Positions 1 to 5,540 of a stretch of 5,771 nucleotides of DNA are shown piece after piece. Source of the DNA: CAZVEV01 sp964625865 (GTDB lineage Bacteria > Planctomycetota > Phycisphaerae > SM23-33); contig CAZVEV010000350.1 in the NCBI GenBank assembly GCA_964625865.1, positions 1 to 5,771 of the forward strand, in the 5' to 3' direction. The notes beneath the pieces were generated by a model, which saw only the letters and a program-made list of their open reading frames with translations, did not search any database and was not told where the DNA came from. The position numbers were made by a program, and so were the translations under genes. Positions within the stretch are counted from its first letter, which is position 1. The number at the start of each line of letters is the position of its first letter.

Positions 1-2
1 GA

Positions 3-74
3 GGGATGCACCTGACTGGCCTGAACCCACCTACGCATTATCCGGATGAACCCTTCTTAGAAGCCGTGGCCTAA
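3..74 (+). CDS. possible 3' tail of an upstream gene (partial)
   Basis: A frame open from the window edge ends at TAA (72-74) and reads roughly GMHLTGLNPPTHYPDEPFLE before the last residues AVA. The composition is protein-like (Pro, Asp, Glu and aromatic residues), but third codon positions are less GC-rich than in the genes downstream and I recognise no family. A second frame is also open from base 2 to a TGA at 47-49, so chance cannot be excluded. It is listed only as a candidate for the end of a gene that begins outside the window. Confidence 0.2.
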   Translation, partial: GMHLTGLNPPTHYPDEPFLEAVA

Positions 75-90
75 TACACGCCGGCTGGGC

Positions 91-123
91 GCACCTGCCC
101 CCGCCCTGAGCCGCGGGGCGTGC
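91..123 (+). terminator. GC-rich stem-loop, possible terminator without U-tract
   Basis: CCCCGC (99-104) pairs with GCGGGG (113-118). The outer arms GCAC (91-94) and GTGC (120-123) can extend the stem across an asymmetric internal loop. It lies 17 nt after the TAA of the possible upstream gene, where a terminator would be expected. No run of T follows, so intrinsic termination is doubtful; it may instead be a 3' mRNA-stabilising structure or a chance hairpin in GC-rich DNA. Confidence 0.25.
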
Positions 124-221
124 TCCGGTGGTGGCGTCACGGGCAATCGACGCGGGGGACCCCCTTCGCTCTACCTCCTCAGGTGGGCCGCACCCCCCTG
201 CCGGGGATTTTCGGATGGGCG

Positions 222-250
222 TTGACTTCTACGACTTTCTGTCGTAGGCT
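222..250 (+). promoter_or_regulatory. sigma70-like promoter for the ankyrin/propeller gene
   Basis: A -35 box TTGACT (222-227, 5 of 6 to consensus) lies 17 bp before a -10 box TAGGCT (245-250, keeping the key TA...T positions). Transcription would start near 257 and give a leader of about 150 nt before the ATG at 407. The first palindrome (230-246) fills the space between the two boxes and the second (251-267) covers the predicted start site. That is the expected layout for a repressor that blocks polymerase. No experimental support is available. Confidence 0.5.
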
Positions 251-267
251 TACGACCTGTTGTCGTA
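230..267 (+). promoter_or_regulatory. tandem 17-bp palindromic operator (two copies)
   Basis: Two perfect inverted repeats TACGAC-N5-GTCGTA occupy 230-246 and 251-267, separated by GGCT. The repeat unit is 21 bp, two helical turns, so two dimers would bind the same face of the DNA. The four half-sites are identical although the spacers differ (TTTCT and CTGTT), which argues for protein recognition rather than a simple duplication. The half-sites resemble the TAC-T-AC / GT-A-GTA sites of the BlaI/MecI/CopY repressor family, so a regulator of that kind is a reasonable guess; none is encoded in this window. The two sites could also form small hairpins in RNA. Confidence 0.6.
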
Positions 268-394
268 TTCCGGCCTGGGCGTCGAAGAGGCCGTCGGGAC
301 CAGGCCGTGTCCTGAAGCGTCAGGCCGATGGCCGGAAAGGACCCGCGGGGCGGTGGTCTCGTGCGATGCGCCAGGCCGTGGCCCCCCAATAGGC
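268..394 (+). other. long 5' leader with repeated CCAGGCC elements
   Basis: This is the probable untranslated leader of the ankyrin/propeller mRNA. GGCCTGG (272-278) can pair with CCAGGCC at 300-306 or with the second CCAGGCC at 371-377, and CCAGGCCGTG occurs as a 10-base direct repeat at 300-309 and 371-380. The two pairings are mutually exclusive and the second lies close to the ribosome binding site. I do not recognise any known riboswitch class. In DNA this GC-rich, such pairings also arise by chance. Confidence 0.25.
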
Positions 395-410
395 AGGAGA
401 CATGAGATGA
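395..410 (+). promoter_or_regulatory. ribosome binding site and start choice, with overlapping two-codon minigene
   Basis: AGGAG (395-399) sits 7 nt before the ATG at 407, good spacing, and this start places a signal peptide at the N-terminus. Another ATG at 402 begins a two-codon frame, ATG AGA TGA, whose stop overlaps the real start as ATGA (407-410). The 402 ATG is only 2 nt from the Shine-Dalgarno sequence, so it is probably used weakly if at all. The frame of the gene stays open upstream to 260, but that segment lies in the leader and encodes no signal peptide. Confidence 0.55.
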
Positions 411-1915
411 GAACACTGACCACGTGGACCGTCGCGATTGCCCTTCTGACAGTGTGTGTCCCCTTGCACGCGGCGCCGGCGGCGGCGGCGGACAAGGCCG
501 AGGCCCCCAATCTCACCAGCATGCTGCTGACGGCCGCCAAGGAAGGGGACGTCAAGGCGATCGAGGCACTCCTGGCCGCCGGAACGAAAGTCGATGCCAA
601 GACCCCCTACAACGTCACGCCGCTGTTCGTGGCGGCCCTGTTCGGTCAGAGCGACGCCGCGGCGCTGCTGATCGCCAAAGGCGCCGAGATCAAGGCGGCC
701 AAGGGCGGCGACGGGTCGACGGCGCTGCACGCGGCATCGTTCTTCTGCCACACCGAGGTCGTGAAACTCCTTCTCGACAAGGGCGCGGACGTCAACGCGC
801 GGAACAACAAGTCCGAGACGCCGCTGGACACCGTCGCCGCGCCGTGGAGCGAGGAGTTGGGCAAGGCGTACGGCGGGATCGGCAAGGTCCTGGGGATAAA
901 GGTGGACCTGAAGCGCCTGCAGGCGGCGCGGCCGAAGATCGCCGCCGCTCTTCGCGCCCGGGGCGGCAAGGCCGGCGGCGTGGCCAAGGCCGGCGGTGCG
1001 TCCAAGGCATCGGCGGCCGCCAAGGGCACGGGGCTGCGATCCTCGTATTACAAGAACGGCAGGATCTACGTCAACGAACTCGGCACGCCGGAGGGCAAGC
1101 CTGTCACTGCCCCGCCGGTCAAGAGTTGGGAGGATTTCAAGCCGTCCTGGTCGAAGACCGGCGACATGCTGGTGTTCTTCCGCCGTGTCAAGAACGACCC
1201 GGTGGTGGTCAAGTGGAAGACCAAGATCTGCGTGATCAAGACCGACGGCACGGGCTTTCACGAGTTGACCGACGGGACGCACACGGACTTCAACCAGACC
1301 TGGACGCGTGACGGGACCAACACGCCGATCTGGAACCGCAGGAACATGAAGACCGGCGGCTTTATCGTGATGAAGAGCAAGGTGGGCAATCGTCCGGGAC
1401 AGGAGGTCGCCATCACCGACCCGGCCTATCACAACTGGGCTTACACGTGCCTTATCGACGGCAGGATTCTCGTCCAGTGCGCCCATCCCACCCAAGGCTG
1501 GGGCTACTTCCTGATGACGCCCAACCCCGGCGGAAAGCCGAAATACCAGCGCCTCGACACCGCCGGGCTGGCGAGCAAGGGACTGCTGGACCGCGTCAGC
1601 GTCTCGCCCAGCGAAGACAAGATCTGCTTCGAGCACCAGATCGGGCACAAGCACAACCCCATCGGACGCGCGTTGTACGTGGCCGACTTCGACGCGAAGA
1701 AGCTCGCCATTACCCATCCCAAGCCGTTCGCCAACCCCCAGCGCAAGAAGCGATGGTTTGCCTATCCCCGCTGGACCACCGGCGAGAAGGCGATCGTGTA
1801 CCACGCCAGCCCATCGCTCTACCTGTACACATTGGCCGACGGGACGACCAAACGCGTCTCGACCGACGCCGGCGCCGAGTACCGATATCCCCACGGCGAG
1901 CGGATGCCGAAATAG
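407..1915 (+). CDS. exported ankyrin-repeat protein with C-terminal TolB-like beta-propeller
   Basis: The protein is 502 aa. Residues 1 to about 26 form a signal peptide: MRTL start, hydrophobic core around TVAIALLTVCV, Ala-rich cleavage region. About three ankyrin repeats follow at roughly 36-65, 69-98 and 102-134; the third has the classic pattern with STALHAA and LLLDKGADVN. A partial fourth begins at SETPLD. A flexible Ala/Gly/Lys-rich linker spans about 184-209. Residues 210-502 look like PD40/TolB propeller blades: PSWSKTGD (246-253), ICVIKTDGTGFHELTDG, TWTRDGT, LYVADFD, YPRWTTGEKAIVY and LYTLADGTTKRVST. Ankyrin repeats bind proteins, and TolB-like propellers usually act as periplasmic scaffolds. 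The function is unknown and no catalytic motif is evident. Final location, periplasmic or secreted, is inferred from the signal peptide. The gene appears to be a single transcription unit between its own promoter and the hairpin at 1935. Confidence 0.9.
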   Translation: MRTLTTWTVAIALLTVCVPLHAAPAAAADKAEAPNLTSMLLTAAKEGDVKAIEALLAAGTKVDAKTPYNVTPLFVAALFGQSDAAALLIAKGAEIKAAKGGDGSTALHAASFFCHTEVVKLLLDKGADVNARNNKSETPLDTVAAPWSEELGKAYGGIGKVLGIKVDLKRLQAARPKIAAALRARGGKAGGVAKAGGASKASAAAKGTGLRSSYYKNGRIYVNELGTPEGKPVTAPPVKSWEDFKPSWSKTGDMLVFFRRVKNDPVVVKWKTKICVIKTDGTGFHELTDGTHTDFNQTWTRDGTNTPIWNRRNMKTGGFIVMKSKVGNRPGQEVAITDPAYHNWAYTCLIDGRILVQCAHPTQGWGYFLMTPNPGGKPKYQRLDTAGLASKGLLDRVSVSPSEDKICFEHQIGHKHNPIGRALYVADFDAKKLAITHPKPFANPQRKKRWFAYPRWTTGEKAIVYHASPSLYLYTLADGTTKRVSTDAGAEYRYPHGERMPK

Positions 1916-1934
1916 ACAGACAAGACGTCCGCGG

Positions 1935-1960
1935 GCCGTCGCCGGGTCTTCGGCGGCGGC
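1935..1960 (+). terminator. strong hairpin after the ankyrin/propeller gene
   Basis: GCCGTCGCCG (1935-1944) pairs with CGGCGGCGGC (1951-1960) over 10 bp with a single T-G wobble, around the loop GGTCTT. It starts 20 nt after the stop codon and precedes the next promoter. There is no T-run after it, so it may act as a terminator of the U-tract-poor type or as a 3' stabilising structure. Confidence 0.45.
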
Positions 1961-1997
1961 ATCTGGAGCCCGCACATCCGCACTCCGCGCCCTGCGG

Positions 1998-2026
1998 TTG
2001 ACATCGTCAATGCAACGGGGGATAGT
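1998..2026 (+). promoter_or_regulatory. sigma70-like promoter with palindrome over the -35 box
   Basis: A consensus -35 box TTGACA (1998-2003) is followed after 17 bp by GATAGT (2021-2026, 4 of 6 to TATAAT). Transcription should start near 2033, giving a leader of about 80 nt before the methyltransferase ATG at 2115. TTGAC-N3-GTCAA (1998-2010) is a perfect inverted repeat containing most of the -35 box, a plausible operator. The promoter probably also serves the GH32 gene, since no terminator is seen between the two genes. Confidence 0.6.
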
Positions 2027-2069
2027 GGCCGGGCGGCCGGGCGGTCCGGCCGGACGAATCTGCGAAACC

Positions 2070-2100
2070 CATGCGCCGAATAAGGCGCCGGCGCTGCATG
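2070..2100 (+). promoter_or_regulatory. leader hairpin just before the Shine-Dalgarno sequence
   Basis: CATG (2070-2073) pairs with CATG (2097-2100) and CGCC (2074-2077) with GGCG (2090-2093), leaving CTG bulged. An alternative fold pairs GCGCC (2073-2077) with GGCGC (2084-2088). The structure ends 2 nt before AAGGAG (2103-2108), so it could affect ribosome access. It does not match a SAM or cobalamin riboswitch core that I can recognise. A 12-base palindrome also sits upstream in the leader at 2044-2055. Confidence 0.2.
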
Positions 2101-2114
2101 AGAAGGAGAGTGTC

Positions 2115-3149
2115 ATGGACCCGGCTTTCCAACCGAACCTGGCCACCACCGGGATCGGATCCGTACCGTTTACCGACGCCGACGAGGCGGTCTCCGTCCT
2201 GCTGGCCGCGGACCTGAGCATCCCCTTCTGGCCGCAGATGCCCAAGCGCTGCTTCGCCGAGGAGATGGTTCCCCAGTACAGCCAGGCCGTCCCGTGCGTT
2301 CGCGCGGACGCCGAGGGCAAGGCCATCCGCCTCGACGTCAGCGACAAGATGACCGAACTGGAAGCGTTCTACCACAAGTTCCTCGCCGAGGACCCGTCGC
2401 TGTTTGCCCTGCCGGAGACGGCGGCCGCGGGACTGTACGCGTTCGAGCGCGAAGCCGCCGCGGGACGTTACGCGGTCGTCAAGGGCCAGACAACCGGGCC
2501 GATCACGCTGTGCACCAGCATCTTCGACGCCGACAAGCGTCCGCTCTTCGGCGACGAGGAGCTTCGCGACGCGGTGGTCAAGACCCTCGTGCGCCAGGTC
2601 ACGTGGCAGGTCGGCCGCCTCAGGCCCCTGGCGTCCGAGGGCGTGCTGATCTTCGTCGACGAACCGGTCCTGGCGGCGTTCGGGTCCAGCAGCTACCTGT
2701 ACCTGTCCGAGCAGAACGTCCTGGACATGCTGGGCGAGGTCTTCGACGCGATCCGGGCCGCCGGCGGGCTGACCGGGATCCACGTCTGCGGCAACAGCGA
2801 CTGGGGCCTGATCGCCCGGACCGGCGTGGACGTGATCAACTTCGACGCCTACCAGTACGGCCGCAGCATCTCCCTCTATCCCGACGAGATCCGGGCCTTC
2901 TTCGACCGGGGCGGGTCGGTCGCCTGGGGCATCGTGCCCACCACGTCCGCCGCGATCAACGAGGCGACGCCCGAAGCCCTGGTCGAGCGTCTGGAGGCCT
3001 GCTTCGCGGCGATGGTGGAAAAGGGCTTCTCGAACGACCTGCTGCGCGAGCGGGCGGTCCTGACCCCGTCCTGCGGCGCGGGCAACCTGAGCCCGACAGA
3101 GGCCCGCCGCGTCTTCGAACTGCTCGCCGCCGTGAGGGACGCCATTTGA
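2115..3149 (+). CDS. MetE-like (cobalamin-independent methionine synthase C-terminal type) methyltransferase
   Basis: The protein is 344 aa and is preceded by AAGGAG (2103-2108) 6 nt before the ATG. It corresponds only to the catalytic half of MetE, a TIM-barrel; classical MetE is more than twice as long. Recognisable elements are the N-terminal GIGSVPF, VKGQTTGPIT around residue 120, FVDEP with Glu183 (the homocysteine-site motif), HVC giving zinc ligands His223 and Cys225, and LTPSCG giving Cys320. The position of MetE's fourth ligand, Glu, appears to be Asp244 (DVINFD). Such short core-type enzymes occur in anaerobes and are thought to transfer a methyl group to homocysteine from a methyl-corrinoid protein rather than from methyl-folate. 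The donor here is not shown, and another zinc-thiol methyltransferase of the MetE/UROD superfamily remains possible. There is no signal peptide, so it is cytoplasmic. The last 58 or so codons recur at 5544-5717. Confidence 0.85.
   Translation: MDPAFQPNLATTGIGSVPFTDADEAVSVLLAADLSIPFWPQMPKRCFAEEMVPQYSQAVPCVRADAEGKAIRLDVSDKMTELEAFYHKFLAEDPSLFALPETAAAGLYAFEREAAAGRYAVVKGQTTGPITLCTSIFDADKRPLFGDEELRDAVVKTLVRQVTWQVGRLRPLASEGVLIFVDEPVLAAFGSSSYLYLSEQNVLDMLGEVFDAIRAAGGLTGIHVCGNSDWGLIARTGVDVINFDAYQYGRSISLYPDEIRAFFDRGGSVAWGIVPTTSAAINEATPEALVERLEACFAAMVEKGFSNDLLRERAVLTPSCGAGNLSPTEARRVFELLAAVRDAI
2961..3134 (+). repeat. diverged direct repeat, copy 1 (inside the methyltransferase gene)
   Basis: By hand alignment this 174-nt segment matches 5544-5717 without gaps, with about 21 differences (about 88% identity). 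About 7 of 58 encoded residues differ. Similarity stops after the LAAV codons, and the sequences beyond are unrelated. Confidence 0.85.
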
Positions 3150-3211
3150 TTGCGTCGAGTTCTGCATCGGCAGTGTTTGACGCTCGTAACCGAAAGAAAA
3201 GAGGACGGGAA
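3150..3211 (+). other. short intergenic spacer, no terminator or clear promoter
   Basis: This 62-nt gap holds only a weak CTGC-ATCG-GCAG inverted repeat (3162-3173). A TTGACG at 3177-3182 has no acceptable -10 box 17 bp downstream. GAGG at 3201-3204 is the likely ribosome binding site for the next gene, 7 nt before its ATG. Co-transcription with the methyltransferase is therefore likely, although the two functions are unrelated. Confidence 0.4.
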
Positions 3212-5401
3212 ATGAAAGCGGTTCTGTCGTTATGTACGCTGGTGCTGGCCTGCGGTATGTGTCTTGCCGAATCGACGCTGCTGTTTGAGAACAGTGATTT
3301 CGAGGCGGGGTCTCTGAAGAACTGGACCGCCCGTGGCGATGCGATGAGCGATCAGCCGACCAAGGGCGATCAGCGGGCCGCCCGCAAACGGGGCAGCAAC
3401 AACGTCCAGGGCGACTACTGGGTGGGAACGCTGGAACGCTACGACGGCAAGGTCGGCAAGCCGGGCGCCACTCGGGGCGACGGGCCCAAGGGGCGGCTGG
3501 TCTCGGCGAGCTTTACGATGTCCAAGCCCTACATCACCTTCCGCATCGCCGGCGGGTCGGACATCAACCTGCTCGGCGTCGGATTGATCGTCGATGGGCA
3601 GGAACTGCTCGGAACGGCCAGTCCGGACTTCAACGAAGAGATGAGGCCCGTCAGTTTCGACGTCCGGGCGCTGCGGGGCAAGAGCGCCAAGATTGTGGTC
3701 GTCGACAACAGCGACGCGCGCAGGGGCTTTATCAGCGCCGACGATTTTCGCGCGGCCGACGCACCGCAGGGCACCGTGATACGCCCGATCAAGCGCCCCA
3801 AGCTGACCGACGAGTGGTCGACGTTTCCGCTGTATAAGCGCGTCGGGTACGACCAGTCCTTGCGGCCTCAGTTTCATTTCACCTCGCGTATGGGCTGGCT
3901 CAACGATCCGAACGGCATGGTGTATTACGCGGGCGAGTGGCACATGCTGTTCCAGCACTGCGCCAAGGGCAACGCAACGGGTGTCAAGTCGTGGGGCAAT
4001 GCGGTGAGCGACGACCTGATGCACTGGCGGCAACTGCCCCACGCGATTGACCCGTATCCCAACGTCAAGTGGGACAAGGGCAACCTCCACGCGATCTGGT
4101 CCGGCTCGGCGGTAGTCGATGAGATCAACGCCCTGGGCAAGCAAGAGGGCAGCGTCAAGACGCTGTACGCGATCTACACCGCCACCCACCGCGGCGCCGA
4201 CGGGAAAGCGGGGTTCTTCCAGGGCGCGGCGTACAGTACGGACAAGGGGCGCACCTGGGCCAAGATCAACGGCGGCAAGCCGATCATCGACCACCAGCCG
4301 GACGGGACGGGCGGGCAGCGCGATCCGCGAATCTTCTACTACGCCCCGGGCAAGTACTTTGTGGTGATCATGATGATCGGCGGCAAGGACCGCGCGGTGC
4401 GCCTGTGGAAGTCGACCGACCTGATGAACTGGGAAATCCTCGGCGACGTGCCTAACAAAGCCGCCGAGTGCATCGATATGTACACCGTCCCGCTGGACGA
4501 CGACAAGAGCAGGATGAAGTGGGTCATCGCCGACGCGGGGACGCGCTACGAAGTGGGCGACTTCGACGGCAAGACCTGGAAAGGCAGCGGGCAAAAGGGC
4601 CCCGACGGGCGAACGCCGCTGCGGTTCGATTACGGCGACGCCTACTACGCGGCGCAGGCGTTCAATCAGGGCCCGGCCGGGCGCGTGGTCCACGTCGGCT
4701 GGCTGCGGAGCAAGCAGGTGGGGTATCGGCCTTTCCTCAAAGCGGGAATGCCGTTTACCCAGCAGATGTCGATCCCGGCCGAGATCACGCTGAGAACGAC
4801 GGCGGACGGGATTCGCATGTACCGCAATCCCGTCAAGGAGATCGAAGCCCTCTACGCAAAGACCGACACGTTCAGGGATCTCACGGCGAAGGCACTGAAC
4901 GCGAAGCTCACGTCGGTGCGTCCCGAGCTGATCGACTTGACGCTGACGGTTGCCCCCAAGGGCAGCTTTACGTTCAGCGTTCGCGGATCGGACATTACGT
5001 ACGACGCGGCGAAGAAGGAGTTCCAGTTCACCAATACGGCGCGCGTGACGGGCGAGAAAGCGGGCGTGCTCACGCGGCCCAAAGCCAAACAGCGGCCCTA
5101 TCGCGACACGGGTTTCCGCGCGATCCCGGCGCCGACGGTCGGCGGCGTCGTTAAGCTTCGCGTCCTGGTTGATCGGGCGTCTCTGGAGTTGTTCGTCAAC
5201 GACGGACAGGCGGCCGCCAGTTTTGTGGTGGTGCCCCGCGGACGGACGATTGCGATCACGAGTAACGACGAGATGACCGTCAAGTCGCTTGTGGTCAATA
5301 CCGTCAAGTCCGTCTGGGGAAACCCGCCAAGCGTTGCGGCGCCGGCGGCGAAAGCCAAGCCACCGCCGGCGAACGCCCAACGTCGTGCTGATCTTCATTG
5401 A
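3212..5401 (+). CDS. secreted glycoside hydrolase family 32 (levanase / fructan beta-fructosidase type)
   Basis: The protein is 729 aa from the ATG at 3212. Residues 1-19 form a signal peptide; VLAC inside it could be a weak lipobox, so a lipoprotein is possible. Residues about 20-190 form a beta-sandwich module (FENSDFEAG...NWTARGDA, then a GGSDINLLGVGLIVDG core) like the N-terminal modules attached to many bacterial GH32 enzymes, probably carbohydrate binding. The five-bladed GH32 propeller follows with all three acidic residues: Asp232 in WLNDPNG (nucleophile), Asp371 in RDPR (transition-state stabiliser) and Glu419 in ECID (acid/base). The C-terminal GH32 sandwich ends around VKSVWGN, including LVDRASLELFVNDG near residue 650. 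It should hydrolyse beta-fructosides (levan, inulin or sucrose) outside the cytoplasm; exact specificity is not readable. The last 26 or so residues are not GH32: an Ala/Pro/Lys-rich linker, then out-of-frame sulfatase DNA in which the stop lies. The native C-terminus is therefore uncertain. Confidence 0.92.
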   Translation: MKAVLSLCTLVLACGMCLAESTLLFENSDFEAGSLKNWTARGDAMSDQPTKGDQRAARKRGSNNVQGDYWVGTLERYDGKVGKPGATRGDGPKGRLVSASFTMSKPYITFRIAGGSDINLLGVGLIVDGQELLGTASPDFNEEMRPVSFDVRALRGKSAKIVVVDNSDARRGFISADDFRAADAPQGTVIRPIKRPKLTDEWSTFPLYKRVGYDQSLRPQFHFTSRMGWLNDPNGMVYYAGEWHMLFQHCAKGNATGVKSWGNAVSDDLMHWRQLPHAIDPYPNVKWDKGNLHAIWSGSAVVDEINALGKQEGSVKTLYAIYTATHRGADGKAGFFQGAAYSTDKGRTWAKINGGKPIIDHQPDGTGGQRDPRIFYYAPGKYFVVIMMIGGKDRAVRLWKSTDLMNWEILGDVPNKAAECIDMYTVPLDDDKSRMKWVIADAGTRYEVGDFDGKTWKGSGQKGPDGRTPLRFDYGDAYYAAQAFNQGPAGRVVHVGWLRSKQVGYRPFLKAGMPFTQQMSIPAEITLRTTADGIRMYRNPVKEIEALYAKTDTFRDLTAKALNAKLTSVRPELIDLTLTVAPKGSFTFSVRGSDITYDAAKKEFQFTNTARVTGEKAGVLTRPKAKQRPYRDTGFRAIPAPTVGGVVKLRVLVDRASLELFVNDGQAAASFVVVPRGRTIAITSNDEMTVKSLVVNTVKSVWGNPPSVAAPAAKAKPPPANAQRRADLH

Positions 5402-5540
5402 CGATGTGGGCTACGGCGACATCGGCCCCTTCGGCTCGGCTCACAAGACGCCGCGCCTGGACCGCCTAGCGGCGGCGGGGATGAAGCTGACGGACATCTA
5501 CGTCAGTTCGGCCGCCTGCACGCCGTCGCGCGCGGCGCTG
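5376..5540 (+). pseudogene. N-terminal fragment of a type I (formylglycine) sulfatase
   Basis: The frame reads PNVVLIFIDDVGYGDIGPFG, then TPRLDRLAAAGMKLTDIYV and CTPSRAAL. It matches the start of family S1 arylsulfatases, with the paired metal-binding Asp (IDD) and the C-x-P-S-R signature whose Cys (5517-5519) is converted to formylglycine. The fragment covers only about 55 residues; a full sulfatase has 450 or more. It has no start of its own. The only start-like codon in frame is a TTG at 5289, inside the GH32 gene, giving an Arg-rich non-signal N-terminus. A one-base deletion within 5372-5375 would place it in the GH32 frame, reading ...KPPPA(K/N)PNVVLIF. After AAL, where LTGR is usual, the sequence switches to a methyltransferase tail. 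The fragment cannot be a functional sulfatase as it stands. Confidence 0.8.

Noticed and set aside
154..164. GGGGG-A-CCCCC inverted repeat in the upstream region
   Set aside because: The loop is a single base, too tight for a hairpin, and it sits outside the promoter boxes. It is probably chance in GC-rich DNA.
172..181. Shine-Dalgarno-like GAGGAGGT on the minus strand
   Set aside because: No start codon lies at usable spacing on that strand and no credible minus-strand gene follows.
260..406. N-terminal extension of the ankyrin/propeller gene to an upstream start at 260
   Set aside because: It would start inside the operator and at the predicted transcription start, and it would bury the signal peptide. 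The 407 start has AGGAG at 7 nt.
320..2347. Long (675-codon) minus-strand frame opposite the ankyrin/propeller gene and into the methyltransferase
   Set aside because: It spans two + strand genes, both promoters and the hairpin, has no family-like motifs, and is best explained as a codon-bias shadow.
2294..3211. Upstream extension of the GH32 frame through the methyltransferase gene
   Set aside because: It is Arg-rich and out of frame with a clear enzyme. The ATG at 3212 has a ribosome binding site and a signal peptide.
5289..5375. Independent sulfatase gene starting at the TTG at 5289
   Set aside because: The N-terminus would be Arg-rich DNA shared with the GH32 C-terminal domain. It has no signal peptide and no ribosome binding site.
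3230..5398. Very long (722-codon) open frame on the minus strand opposite the GH32 gene
   Set aside because: Antisense frames stay open easily in GC-rich genes. The + strand has unmistakable GH32 motifs with all catalytic residues, and the antisense product shows no recognisable domain or ribosome binding site.
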